The notes below the pieces were generated by a model. It saw only the letters and a program-made list of their open reading frames with translations, did no database searches and had not been told where the DNA came from. From the NCBI GenBank assembly GCA_958510875.1, contig OY294067.1, positions 196,840,901 through 196,904,900 of the forward strand: DNA of 64,000 nucleotides, read 5' to 3'. A program made the translations under genes and the position numbers. The DNA comes from Endomychus coccineus. Lineage: Eukaryota > Arthropoda > Insecta > Coleoptera > Endomychidae. Position 1 is the first letter of the stretch. Every line of letters starts with the position of its first letter. Positions 19,214 through 31,412 of this stretch are shown piece after piece.

Positions 19214-21773
19214 AATTGGTCCTTTTGAGGACCGAAACCACACAACGCGGATCAATACCCGAGAATCCAGTTCTACACATTACGTCCGCGAGAACCTAAG
19301 AAGAAACATAATTGACCTCTACGGGGAGGAGGTTTTCCATCAAACAAGAAGTTTCGAGAAGTTGAGAACAAAGAGATCGAAACTTTTTTGCGACCTTACC
19401 TTTCTACGCCGCTGCCGGGACCAGAAGATTATTCCAACCTGTATGAAAGTTTCGTATCACACAAAGACAACTAGTACGAAGAACATCTTGAGAAGAACGA
19501 GTTTTTCACTGCTTCGAGATGCCATTCACCAAACATGAAGAATTCTGGATGATACTGACAGCAAGCTACTACGTGTTCACCTCTATCTCAGCAATGAAAT
19601 CAATCCTTTACTTTGGGAAAGAATTGACCAGCTTGCCGAGTTCAGAGCAGAGAAAAACACTGAAATAACTATAGAGAAACAGAAGAAGAAGTTCAATCAT
19701 CTGAAAGCCACCCAGAAACCTGAGGGAGACAGCACAAACATAGATTCTGTCAAAGTTGTCCATAACTTATCCGACCATTCTTTGAATAAGGCCTCCATGG
19801 ATGTCCTTGCTAAAGGTTTTAACTTCGCTATTGCACCGGCACGCATTCCATTGGGAGACATCATTTGCAACGTGGAATCTGCTATAACTTCGCTGCAGGA
19901 TAAGAGTGAAGCAGAGATTATTCGCCAAGATGTGTCGCGTATTCTACGAACCTCGAAGCCACCTAAAAGGAACATTTCACACGACGAGTTCCTAGCACTG
20001 AAAACTCTTCGAGAGAACGAAAGCATCATCATCCTACCAGCAGATAAAGGAAATGCAACCGTTGTCATGAACACTATTGACTACAGAACCAAGATGGCTG
20101 CGCTATTGGACGATCCGACTTACAAGAAGATTAGGTCTGATCCCACTACATATCTAGAGAAAACAACAAAAGCGAAAATCAAGGCATCTCCTATCGACCC
20201 TGAGTTACAGTTACATCCCATTCCAAGAGAAAAATCATCCAGATGTCCGAAACTGTATGGTCTCCCAAAAATACACAAGCCAGCAATACCTCTGAGACCA
20301 ATAGTAAGCTCTATCGGCTCACCATCACATGCATTAGCAAGATTCCTAGCCAAGAAGTTACAACCGCACGTTGAGACAGCATCATCGTATGTGAGGAACG
20401 CGGAACACTTTATCGAACTTCTAGATATGCAAATAGTAGGACCTGACGACATATTAGTAAGCTTCGACGTAGCATCCTTGTTCACACAAGTACCCATAAA
20501 CGAAGCCCTAGAGATCATCCAACATAAATACAAACCGGAAGGATACATTATTGACTTGGCCAAACACTGTGTAGCCAATACTTACTTTATGTACGAGGGA
20601 CAGCGATATAGGCAAATCGAAGGAGCACCAATGGGATCACCAATCTCACCAGTGATCGCAAATCTTTTCATGGAGGATTTTGAAATTAAAGCTCTTAACA
20701 CAGCGCAACTAAAACCCAAACTTTGGCTCAGATATGTAGATGATATTTTCGTTATTTGGCCACATGGAGAAGGACAACTAAGAGGGTTTCTCGATCACCT
20801 GAATGGAATCCATGATCGGATAAAATTCACAATAGAAGCCGAAGAGAACAACCAATTACCATTTCTAGATGTTTTGGTAACAAAGAAAACTGACGGCAGT
20901 TTGGGACATACAGTATTCAGAAAAAAGACCCACACGAACCGATATTTGAATAGTAACTCGCATCACCATCCATCCCAGCTACAATCAGTCGTAAATACCC
21001 TCATGTCAAGGTCAAAACGTCTCGCTGATGCGGAGAACTTCGATGGAGAAATGGAAACCATCCGAGCAGCCCTTAGGATGAATGGCTATTGAAGAAAACA
21101 GATTCATAACTCTCAACGCAATAATGAGAAGGATGTCAATAATGGAGATCAACCAGTGGGAAACGCTTTTCTACCTTACATAAAAGGCACAACTGACAAA
21201 ATCTGCAAAATACTGAGCCGTCATGATATCAAAACAACCTTCACAACAGATAGGAAAATCAAAAATGTTCTTCGGAATCCAAAAGACAGAATTCCTCTAG
21301 AATGCCAAGGAGTGTACGAGGTGCCATGTGGTAATTGTGAAAAGACATACATCGGACAGACCAACAGACGCATTGATGTGCGAAAGACTGAACATGCAAA
21401 CGCTGTGTCGAAAAACGAAACCACGTCTTCACTAGCTGAACATGTAAGAAGTACGGGCCATATGATCAACTTTAGCGGCACAAAGACTCTAGCCAACATT
21501 GAACACTTCTACACCAGAATAACCAGGGAGGCAATAGAGATCGAGAAACGTCCACATAGTCTTAACAAACGAGATGACGGACTAAGATTACCAGCAACAT
21601 GGAAACCCGCTTTAGAAAGTCGGAAGATACAACCAAAAACAAGAGAGAACGTGGTATCCAGTGCACGTGCAACAGGTCACGGAAACTTTCCGGCTGATTC
21701 CAGCGTCGCAATGACGTCATCCAAACGTGTCACTCGGAGCCAAACACGTAGAAATCAACCAAGCGTGAAATAG
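19182..21773 (+). pseudogene. PLE plus unit: RT and GIY-YIG with two stops
   Basis: The whole PLE protein is present in one frame with the six-A form joining RT to endonuclease, but it is interrupted by TGA at 19536-19538 (AGA in other copies) and TGA at 21090-21092 (TCA in other copies). Motif A, GAPMGSPISP, YVDD, GVY and YIG are all readable between and after the stops. It would be full length without these two substitutions. It is the most complete plus-orientation copy. Confidence 0.9.
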
Positions 21774-21872
21774 TTCTCGAAAGTCCAAAGGTCAAGCATA
21801 ACGGGGGATATAAATACCTGTCCCTCCAAGTAAGCGTCAGTTCGCCTAGATTTTCCAAACTCTACGGTCGAA

Positions 21873-21914
21873 TCACCTGAAGATGGCAAATGCGACTTTG
21901 CCGAAACGTCGTGA
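21873..21914 (+). ncRNA. hammerhead-ribozyme-like motif, right end of PLE cluster
   Basis: Same core and stems as the other copies. It lies in the terminal repeat that ends at TTCTACA and then enters (TA)n, about 62 bases downstream of the motif. Confidence 0.6.
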
Positions 21915-21975
21915 AATTGGTCCTTTTGAGGACCGAAACCACACAACGCGGATCAATACCCGAGAATCCAGTTCT

Positions 21976-22001
21976 ACATATATATATATATATATATATA
22001 A
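21976..22001. repeat. (TA)n tract at right PLE border
   Basis: A short TA run begins directly after CCAGTTCTACA. The same PLE position is joined to (TA)n at 61056-61057. Confidence 0.95.
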
Positions 22002-22105
22002 GAAGATATAAAATTCTTTTCAACCGTGCTGTATATAAATTATTCGATATTATTATCAGGTATGCGGTCAGAGGATGCTGAATTAATACTCAATTATTTT
22101 AAAAT

Positions 22106-22145
22106 TCTCAATATTTCGTCATATATTCATGACTTCTTCAGGAGA
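22106..22145 (-). ncRNA. hammerhead-like motif, second family (left arm)
   Basis: Mirror copy of 22717-22756 on the minus strand: stem I TCTC/GAGA, CTGAAGA, stem II GTCAT/ATGAC, GAAA. It points outward from the inverted repeat. Confidence 0.5.
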
Positions 22146-22716
22146 CACTACAATAAACATAAGAAAACAATTTAAAACTTAAGTAAGTCATTAACTAAAA
22201 ACAAATTAAAATTACTTACAAAATATTAGAGGTCCATGTGATAGTTCAACATTTATGTTGATGTTGCATTATTATAGTCGTCAAAACTGTGGAAACAATC
22301 AGTTAGGCACGAAACAGTCGATGATTCAACAGAAAATGCAGAGCAAATGAAATTAACAGTGATAACACATCTGTGTTATTGTTCAATTCAAATTTCTTCC
22401 AACTGTGGCAATTAGTTTGTTTCGATTATGTTGATATCAACAAAAAAATGAATGAATAAATTAAAAAAACTCCATAACAAACGACACACAGATGTGTTAT
22501 CACTGTTAATTTCATTTGCTCTGCATTTTCTGTTGAATCATCGACTGTTTCGTGCCTAACTGATTGTTTCCACAGTTTTGACGACTATAATAATGCAACA
22601 TCAACATAAATGTTGAACTATCACATGGACCTCTAATATTTTGTAAGTAATTTTAATTTGTTTTTAGTTAATGACTTACTTAAGTTTTAAATTGTTTTCT
22701 TATGTTTATTGTAGTG

Positions 22717-22756
22717 TCTCCTGAAGAAGTCATGAATATATGACGAAATATTGAGA
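22717..22756 (+). ncRNA. hammerhead-like motif, second family (right arm)
   Basis: TCTC 22717-22720, CTGAAGA 22721-22727, one unpaired A, stem II GTCAT-GAATAT-ATGAC at 22729-22744, GAAA 22745-22748, T/A and A/T stem III at 22748-22751, cleavage-site T22752, GAGA 22753-22756. It has the same plan as the PLE motif, including one unpaired base before stem II and a loopless two-pair stem III, but an unrelated stem sequence. Conserved fold with changed bases supports function. Confidence 0.5.
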
Positions 22757-22817
22757 ATTTTAAAATAATTGAGTATTAATTCAGCATCCTCTGACCGCAT
22801 ACCTGATAATAATATCG

Positions 22818-22821
<4 letters not shown>

Positions 22822-22878
<57 letters not shown>
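22822..22878. repeat. (TA)n tract at left border of 473-bp array
   Basis: About 28 TA repeats. The array starts immediately with ACTTAAGAG, the same joint as at 48214 and 61341. Confidence 0.95.
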
Positions 22879-22879
<1 letters not shown>

Positions 22880-22970
22880 CTTAAGAGATATAGAATTAAA
22901 TTTTCTGAATTATGAAGATAACTTAGATAATTTAACATAGGATTATAAAGATGAATAAACGTAAAAGATT

Positions 22971-23046
22971 GAACCATAGGCGGGATTCGAACCCACATTA
23001 CTGGATTTCTAGTCCAGGGTGTTTACCAATTACACCACTTCGGTCC
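22971..23046 (-). tRNA. tRNA-Ser(AGA)-like gene, probable pseudogene (minus-arm example)
   Basis: The fold has a D-arm (GGTG/CACC), an anticodon arm CTGGA-CTAGAAA-TCCAG with anticodon AGA, and a T-arm GTGGG-TTCGAAT-CCCGC. Box A TGGTGTAATTGG and box B GGTTCGAATCC fit Pol III consensus. TGGACTAGAAATCCA is the usual eukaryotic tRNA-Ser(AGA) anticodon arm, but the long variable arm of serine tRNAs is missing and the acceptor stem pairs poorly, so charging by SerRS is doubtful. Confidence 0.5.
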
Positions 23047-23916
23047 TGTTAGATTTTTATATTTTTGTAAATATAAACCTCTGAAAGGATAGTAGATCAT
23101 TGATGAACACAATGCGATTCGATGCCCTACCATAGATCAACTATTCACGCACATTCATCTGAAGTTCAGTCGTTTTTTGAAGTAAGGATTGTAGGTTAGT
23201 ACTGCTATGGTTGGCAGTTACTTGACAGTTCTTATTCAAATGACAGCATCCCGGTTCTTATATATTTCAATAGAACTGACTGAGAATTGTTCTGGTTAAT
23301 TATAAACAAGTTTAAAGTTTCTTTGCCTAATTGGCCACTATCGTGTATGTAACTTAAGAGATATAGAATTAAATTTTCTGAATTATGAAGATAACTTAGA
23401 TAATTTAACATAGGATTATAAAGATGAATAAACGTAAAAGATTGAACCATAGGCGGGATTCGAACCCACATTACTGGATTTCTAGTCCAGGGTGTTTACC
23501 AATTACACCACTTCGGTCCTGTTAGATTTTTATATTTTTGTAAATATAAACCTCTGAAAGGATAGTAGATCATTGATGAACACAATGCGATTCGATGCCC
23601 TACCATAGATCAACTATTCACGCACATTCATCTGAAGTTCAGTCGTTTTTTGAAGTAAGGATTGTAGGTTAGTACTGCTATGGTTGGCAGTTACTTGACA
23701 GTTCTTATTCAAATGACAGCATCCCGGTTCTTATATATTTCAATAGAACTGACTCAGAATTGTTCTGGTTAATTATAAACAAGTTTAAAGTTTCTTTGCC
23801 TAATTGGCCACTATCGTGTATGTAACTCAAGAGATATAGAATTAAATTTTCTGAATTATGAAGATAACTTAGATAATTTAACATAGGATTATAAAGATGA
23901 ATAAACGTAAAAGATT

Positions 23917-23992
23917 GAACCATAGGCGGGATTCGAACCCACATTAATGGATTTCTAGTCCAGGGTGTTTACCAATTACACCACTTCGGTCC
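23917..23992 (-). tRNA. tRNA-like copy with weakened anticodon stem
   Basis: This copy has TCCAT in place of TCCAG, so the outer pair of the anticodon stem is lost. The plus-arm copy at 29918-29993 carries the identical change. Confidence 0.45.
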
Positions 23993-26900
23993 TGTTAGAT
24001 TTTTATATTTTTGTAAATATAAACCTCTGAAAGGATAGTAGATCATTGATGAACACAATGCGATTCGATGCCCTACCATAGATCAACTATTCACGCACAT
24101 TCATCTGAAGTTCAGTCGTTTTTTGAAGTAAGGATTGTAGGTTAGTACTGCTATGGTTGGCAGTTACTTGACAGTTCTTATTCAAATGACAGCATCCCGG
24201 TTCTTATATATTTCAATAGAACTGACTGAGAATTGTTCTGGTTAATTATAAACAAGTTTAAAGTTTCTTTGTCTAATTGGCCACTATCGTGTATGTAACT
24301 TAAGAGATATAGAATTAAATTTTCTGAATTATGAAGATAACTTAGATAATTTAACATAGGATTATAAAGATGAATAAACGTAAAAGATTGAACCATAGGC
24401 GGGATTCGAACCCACATTACTGGATTTCTAGTCCAGGGTGTTTACCAATTACACCACTTCGGTCCTGTTAGATTTTTATATTTTTGTAAATATAAACCTC
24501 TGAAAGGATAGTAGATCATTGATGAACACAATGCGATTCGATGCCCTACCATAGATCAACTATTCACGCACATTCATCTGAAGTTCAGTCGTTTTTTGAA
24601 GTAAGGATTGTAGGTTAGTACTGCTATGGTTGGCAGTTACTTGACAGTTCTTATTCAAATGACAGCATCCCGGTTCTTATATATTTCAATAGAACTGACT
24701 GAGAATTGTTCTGGTTAATTATAAACAAGTTTAAAGTTTCTTTGCCTAATTGGCCACTATCGTGTATGTAACTTAAGAGATATAGAATTAAATTTTCTGA
24801 ATTATGAAGATAACTTAGATAATTTAACATAGGATTATAAAGATGAATAAACGTAAAAGATTGAACCATAGGCGGGATTCGAACCCACATTACTGGATTT
24901 CTAGTCCAGGGTGTTTACCAATTACACCACTTCGGTCCTGTTAGATTTTTATATTTTTGTAAATATAAACCTCTGAAAGGATAGTAGATCATTGATGAAC
25001 ACAATGCGATTCGATGCCCTACCATAGATCAACTATTCACGCACATTCATCTGAAGTTCAGTCGTTTTTTGAAGTAAGGATTGTAGGTTAGTACTGCTAT
25101 GGTTGGCAGTTACTTGACAGTTCTTATTCAAATGACAGCATCCCGGTTCTTATATATTTCAATAGAACTGACTGAGAATTGTTCTGGTTAATTATAAACA
25201 AGTTTAAAGTTTCTTTGCCTAATTGGCCACTATCGTGTATGTAACTTAAGAGATATAGAATTAAATTTTCTGAATTATGAAGATAACTTAGATAATTTAA
25301 CATAGGATTATAAAGATGAATAAACGTAAAAGATTGAACCATAGGCGGGATTCGAACCCACATTACTGGATTTCTAGTCCAGGGTGTTTACCAATTACAC
25401 CACTTCGGTCCTGTTAGATTTTTATATTTTTGTAAATATAAACCTCTGAAAGGATAGTAGATCATTGATGAACACAATGCGATTCGATGCCCTACCATAG
25501 ATCAACTATTCACGCACATTCATCTGAAGTTCAGTCGTTTTTTGAAGTAAGGATTGTAGGTTAGTACTGCTATGGTTGGCAGTTACTTGACAGTTCTTAT
25601 TCAAATGACAGCATCCCGGTTCTTATATATTTCAATAGAACTGACTGAGAATTGTTCTGGTTAATTATAAACAAGTTTAAAGTTTCTTTGCCTAATTGGC
25701 CACTATCGTGTATGTAACTTAAGAGATATAGAATTAAATTTTCTGAATTATGAAGATAACTTAGATAATTTAACATAGGATTATAAAGATGAATAAACGT
25801 AAAAGATTGAACCATAGGCGGGATTCGAACCCACATTACTGGATTCCTAGTCCAGGGTGTTTACCAATTACACCACTTCGGTCCTGTTAGATTTTTATAT
25901 TTTTGTAAATATAAACCTCTGAAAGGATAGTAGATCATTGATGAACACAATGCGATTCGATGCCCTACCATAGATCAACTATTCACGCACATTCATCTGA
26001 AGTTCAGTCGTTTTTTGAAGTAAGGATTGTAGGTTAGTACTGCTATGGTTGGCAGTTACTTGACAGTTCTTATTCAAATGATAGCATCCCGGTTCTTATA
26101 TATTTCAATAGAACTGACTGAGAATTGTTCTGGTTAATTATAAACAAGTTTAAAGTTTCTTTGCCTAATTGGCCACTATCGTGTATGTAACTTAAGAGAT
26201 ATAGAATTAAATTTTCTGAATTATGAAGATAACTTAGATAATTTAACATAGGATTATAAAGATGAATAAACGTAAAAGATTGAACCATAGGCGGGATTCG
26301 AACCCACATTACTGGATTTCTAGTCCAGGGTGTTTACCAATTACACCACTTCGGTCCTGTTAGATTTTTATATTTTTGTAAATATAAACCTCTGAAAGGA
26401 TAGTAGATCATTGATGAACACAATGCGATTCGATGCCCTACCATAGATCAACTATTCACGCACATTCATCTGAAGTTCAGTCGTTTTTTGAAGTAAGGAT
26501 TGTAGGTTAGTACTGCTATGGTTGGCAGTTACTTGACAGTTCTTATTCAAATGACAGCATCCCGGTTCTTATATATTTCAATAGAACTGACTGAGAATTG
26601 TTCTGGTTAATTATAAACAAGTTTAAAGTTTCTTTGCCTAATTGGCCACTATCGTGTATGTAACTTAAGAGATATAGAATTAAATTTTCTGAATTATGAA
26701 GATAACTTAGATAATTTAACATAGGATTATAAAGATGAATAAACGTAAAAGATTGAACCATAGGCGGGATTCGAACCCACATTACTGGATTTCTAGTCCA
26801 GGGTGTTTACCAATTACACCACTTCGGTCCTGTTAGATTTTTATATTTTTGTAAATATAAACCTCTGAAAGGATAGTAGATCATTGATGAACACAATGCG

Positions 26901-28806
26901 ATTCGATGCCCTACCATAGATCAACTATTCACGCACATTCATCTGAAGTTCAGTCGTTTTTTGAAGTAAGGATTGTAGGTTAGTACTGCTATGGTTGGCA
27001 GTTACTTGACAGTTCTTATTCAAATGACAGCATCCCGGTTCTTATATATTTCAATAGAACTGACTGAGAATTGTTCTGGTTAATTATAAACAAGTTTAAA
27101 GTTCCTTTGCCTAATTGGCCACTATCGTGTATGTAACTTAAGAGATATAGAATTAAATTTTCTGAATTATGAAGATAACTTAGATAATTTAACATAGGAT
27201 TATAAAGATGAATAAACGTAAAAGATTGAACCATAGGCGGGATTCGAACCCACATTACTGGATTTCTAGTCCAGGGTGTTTACCAATTACACCACTTCGG
27301 TCCTGTTAGATTTTTATATTTTTGTAAATATAAACCTCTGAAAGGATAGAGGATAGGATTGATGAACACAATGCGATTCGATGCCCTACCATAGATCAAC
27401 TATTCACGCACATTCATCTGAAGTTCAGTCGTTTTTTGAAGTAAGGATTGTAGGTTAGTACTGCTATGGTTGGCAGTTACTTGACAGTTCTTATTCAAAT
27501 GATAGCATCCCGGTTCTTATATATTTCAATAGAACTGACTGAGAATTGTTCTGGTTAATTATAAACAAGTTTAAAGTTTCTTTGCCTAATTGGCCACTAT
27601 CGTGTATGTAACTTAAGAGATATAGAATTAAATTTTCTGAATTATGAAGATAACTTAGATAATTTAACATAGGATTATAAAGATGAATAAACGTAAAAGA
27701 TTGAACCATAGGCGGGATTCGAACCCACATTACTGGATTTCTAGTCCAGGGTGTTTACCAATTACACCACTTCGGTCCTGTTAGATTTTTATATTTTTGT
27801 AAATATAAACCTCTGAAAGGATAGTAGATCATTGATGAACACAATGCGATTCGATGCCCTACCATAGATCAACTATTCACGCACATTCATCTGAAGTTCA
27901 GTCGTTTTTTGAAGTAAGGATTGTAGGTTAGTACTGCTATGGTTGGCAGTTACTTGACAGTTCTTATTCAAATGACAGCATCCCGGTTCTTATATATTTC
28001 AATAGAACTGACTGAGAATTGTTCTGGTTAATTATAAACAAGTTTAAAGTTTCTTTGCCTAATTGGCCACTATCGTGTATGTAACTTAAGAGATATAGAA
28101 TTAAATTTTCTGAATTATGAAGATAACTTAGATAATTTAACATAGGATTATAAAGATGAATAAACGTAAAAGATTGAACCATAGGCGGGATTCGAACCCA
28201 CATTACTGGATTTCTAGTCCAGGGTGTTTACCAATTACACCACTTCGGTCCTGTTAGATTTTTATATTTTTGTAAATATAAACCTCTGAAAGGATAGTAG
28301 ATCATTGATGAACACAATGCGATTCGATGCCCTACCATAGATCAACTATTCACGCACATTCATCTGAAGTTCAGTCGTTTTTTGAAGTAAGGATTGTAGG
28401 TTAGTACTGCTATGGTTGGCAGTTACTTGACAGTTCTTATTCAAATGACAGCATCCCGGTTCTTATATATTTCAATAGAACTGACTGAGAATTGTTCTGG
28501 TTAATTATAAACAAGTTTAAAGTTTCTTTGCCTAATTGGCCACTATCGTGTATGTAACTTAAGAGATATGGAATTAAATTTTCTGAATTATGAAGATAAC
28601 TTAGATAATTTAACATAGGATTATAAAGATGAATAAACGTAAAAGATTGAACCATAGGCGGGATTCGAACCCACATTACTGGATTTCTAGTCCAGGGTGT
28701 TTACCAATTACACCACTTCGGTCCTGTTAGATTTTTATATTTTTGTAAATATAAACCTCTGAAAGGATAGTAGATCATTGATGAACACAATGCGATTCGA
28801 TGCCCT

Positions 28807-28882
28807 ACCATAGCAGTACTAACCTACAATCCTTACTTCAAAAAACGACTGAACTTCAGATGAATGTGCGTGAATAGTCGAT
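28807..28882. other. inversion centre of the 473-bp array
   Basis: Minus units read CCCTACCATAGATC and plus units read GCCAACCATAGCAG. At 28807-28813 the shared ACCATAG joins the first type to the second. The spacer between the arms is 28814-28882, after which CTATGGT resumes the mirrored sequence. The arrangement makes the two arms diverge outward. Confidence 0.85.
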
Positions 28883-28971
28883 CTATGGTAGGGCATCGAA
28901 TCGCATTGTGTTCATCAATGATCTACTATCCTTTCAGAGGTTTATATTTACAAAAATATAAAAATCTAACA

Positions 28972-29047
28972 GGACCGAAGTGGTGTAATTGGTAAACACC
29001 CTGGACTAGAAATCCAGTAATGTGGGTTCGAATCCCGCCTATGGTTC
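28972..29047 (+). tRNA. tRNA-Ser(AGA)-like gene (plus-arm example)
   Basis: Same 76-nt sequence as the minus-arm example. A TTTT run at 29052-29055, five bases past the tRNA-like end, is a minimal Pol III terminator. A 9-bp hairpin (TTTATATTT/AAATATAAA) lies just upstream at about 28939-28960. With intact boxes A and B the copy looks able to be transcribed. Its function as a tRNA is doubtful for the reasons given for the minus-arm example. Confidence 0.5.
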
Positions 29048-29917
29048 AATCTTTTACGTTTATTCATCTTTATAATCCTATGTTAAATTATCTAAGTTAT
29101 CTTCATAATTCAGAAAATTTAATTCTATATCTCTTAAGTTACATACACGATAGTGGCCAATTAGGCAAAGAAACTTTAAACTTGTTTATAATTAACCAGA
29201 ACAATTCTCAGTCAGTTCTATTGAAATATATAAGAACCGGGATGCTGTCATTTGAATAAGAACTGTCAAGTAACTGCCAACCATAGCAGTACTAACCTAC
29301 AATCCTTACTTCAAAAAACGACTGAACTTCAGATGAATGTGCGTGAATAGTTGATCTATGGTAGGGCATCGAATCGCATTGTGTTCATCAATGATCTACT
29401 ATCCTTTCAGAGGTTTATATTTACAAAAATATAAAAATCTAACAGGACCGAAGTGGTGTAATTGGTAAACACCCTGGACTAGAAATCCAGTAATGTGGGT
29501 TCGAATCCCGCCTATGGTTCAATCTTTTACGTTTATTCATCTTTATAATCCTATGTTAAATTATCTAAGTTATCTTCATAATTCAGAAAATTTAATTCTA
29601 TATCTCTTAAGTTACATACACGATAGTGGCCAATTAGGCAAAGAAACTTTAAACTTGTTTATAATTAACCAGAACAATTCTCAGTCAGTTCTATTGAAAT
29701 ATATAAGAACCGGGATGCTGTCATTTGAATAAGAACTGTCAAGTAACTGCCAACCATAGCAGTACTAACCTACAATCCTTACTTCAAAAAACGACTGAAC
29801 TTCAGATGAATGTGCGTGAATAGTTGATCTATGGTAGGGCATCGAATCGCATTGTGTTCATCAATGATCTACTATCCTTTCAGAGGTTTATATTTACAAA
29901 AATATAAAAATCTAACA

Positions 29918-29993
29918 GGACCGAAGTGGTGTAATTGGTAAACACCCTGGACTAGAAATCCATTAATGTGGGTTCGAATCCCGCCTATGGTTC
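29918..29993 (+). tRNA. tRNA-like copy with weakened anticodon stem (plus arm)
   Basis: TCCAT replaces TCCAG, the same variant as at 23917-23992. Confidence 0.45.
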
Positions 29994-31336
29994 AATCTTT
30001 TACGTTTATTCATCTTTATAATCCTATGTTAAATTATCTAAGTTATCTTCATAATTCAGAAAATTTAATTCTATATCTCTTAAGTTACATACACGATAGT
30101 GGCCAATTAGGCAAAGAAACTTTAAACTTGTTTATAATTAACCAGAACAATTCTCAGTCAGTTCTATTGAAATATATAAGAACCGGGATGCTGTCATTTG
30201 AATAAGAACTGTCAAGTAACTGCCAACCATAGCAGTACTAACCTACAATCCTTACTTCAAAAAACGACTGAACTTCAGATGAATGTGCGTGAATAGTTGA
30301 TCTATGGTAGGGCATCGAATCGCATTGTGTTCATCAATGATCTACTATCCTTTCAGAGGTTTATATTTACAAAAATATAAAAATCTAACAGGACCGAAGT
30401 GGTGTAATTGGTAAACACCCTGGACTAGAAATCCAGTAATGTGGGTTCGAATCCCGCCTATGGTTCAATCTTTTACGTTTATTCATCTTTATAATCCTAT
30501 GTTAAATTATCTAAGTTATCTTCATAATTCAGAAAATTTAATTCTATATCTCTTAAGTTACATACACGATAGTGGCCAATTAGACAAAGAAACTTTAAAC
30601 TTGTTTATAATTAACCAGAACAATTCTCAGTCAGTTCTATTGAAATATATAAGAACCGGGATGCTGTCATTTGAATAAGAACTGTCAAGTAACTGCCAAC
30701 CATAGCAGTACTAACCTACAATCCTTACTTCAAAAAACGACTGAACTTCAGATGAATGTGCGTGAATAGTTGATCTATGGTAGGGCATCGAATCGCATTG
30801 TGTTCATCAATGATCTACTATCCTTTCAGAGGTTTATATTTACAAAAATATAAAAATCTAACAGGACCGAAGTGGTGTAATTGGTAAACACCCTGGACTA
30901 GAAATCCAGTAATGTGGGTTCGAATCCCGCCTATGGTTCAATCTTTTACGTTTATTCATCTTTATAATCCTATGTTAAATTATCTAAGTTATCTTCATAA
31001 TTCAGAAAATTTAATTCTATATCTCTTAAGTTACATACACGATAGTGGCCAATTAGGCAAAGAAACTTTAAACTTGTTTATAATTAACCAGAACAATTCT
31101 CAGTCAGTTCTATTGAAATATATAAGAACCGGGATGCTGTCATTTGAATAAGAACTGTCAAGTAACTGCCAACCATAGCAGTACTAACCTACAATCCTTA
31201 CTTCAAAAAACGACTGAACTTCAGATGAATGTGCGTGAATAGTTGATCTATGGTAGGGCATCGAATCGCATTGTGTTCATCAATGATCTACTATCCTTTC
31301 AGAGGTTTATATTTACAAAAATATAAAAATCTAACA

Positions 31337-31412
31337 GGACCGAAGTGGTGTAATTGGTAAACACCCTGGACTAGAAATCCAGTAATGTGAGTTCGAATCC
31401 CGCCTATGGTTC
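31337..31412 (+). tRNA. tRNA-like copy with T-stem change
   Basis: GTGAG replaces GTGGG, breaking one T-stem pair. Box B itself is kept. Confidence 0.45.

Larger units (their letters stand above)
8839..21976. mobile_element. Penelope-like element cluster: tandem minus units, then inverted plus units
   Basis: Near-identical PLE copies fill this block. Minus-strand head-to-tail units repeat every about 2703 bp (start codons at 8964, 11667, 14370 and 17072), followed by a partial minus unit to about 18431. The orientation then switches at 18432-18435 to a partial plus unit (18434-19072) and one longer plus unit (19182-21773). Both outer ends join (TA)n tracts. PLEs are retroelements with a telomerase-like RT and often a GIY-YIG endonuclease, and tandem and inverted partial copies with shared ends (pseudo-LTRs) are typical of them. 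Copies differ by only scattered substitutions, so amplification was recent. Confidence 0.9.
22041..22821. repeat. 336-bp inverted repeat with 109-bp spacer
   Basis: Bases 22041-22376 and 22486-22821 appear to be reverse complements of each other over equal lengths, with a unique spacer at 22377-22485. The arms contain no open frame of note but each holds a hammerhead-like motif, so the block looks like two terminal repeats of another PLE-type family placed head to head. The right arm joins (TA)n directly. The left arm is 39 bases from the preceding (TA)n. Confidence 0.9.
22879..28813 (-). repeat. 473-bp tandem array, minus arm, 13 tRNA-like copies
   Basis: Head-to-tail units of 473 bp (one of 475), nearly identical. 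Each carries a 76-nt tRNA-like gene on the minus strand at 22971-23046, 23444-23519, 23917-23992, 24390-24465, 24863-24938, 25336-25411, 25809-25884, 26282-26357, 26755-26830, 27228-27303, 27703-27778, 28176-28251 and 28649-28724. The 475-bp unit has AGAGGATAGG in place of the usual sequence near 27347. Few substitutions per unit indicate recent amplification or homogenisation. Confidence 0.95.

Noticed and set aside
8901..21946. Frames antisense to PLE (63, 92, 125 and 152 codons, repeated)
   Set aside because: They are shadows of the conserved PLE coding strand and have no independent motifs.
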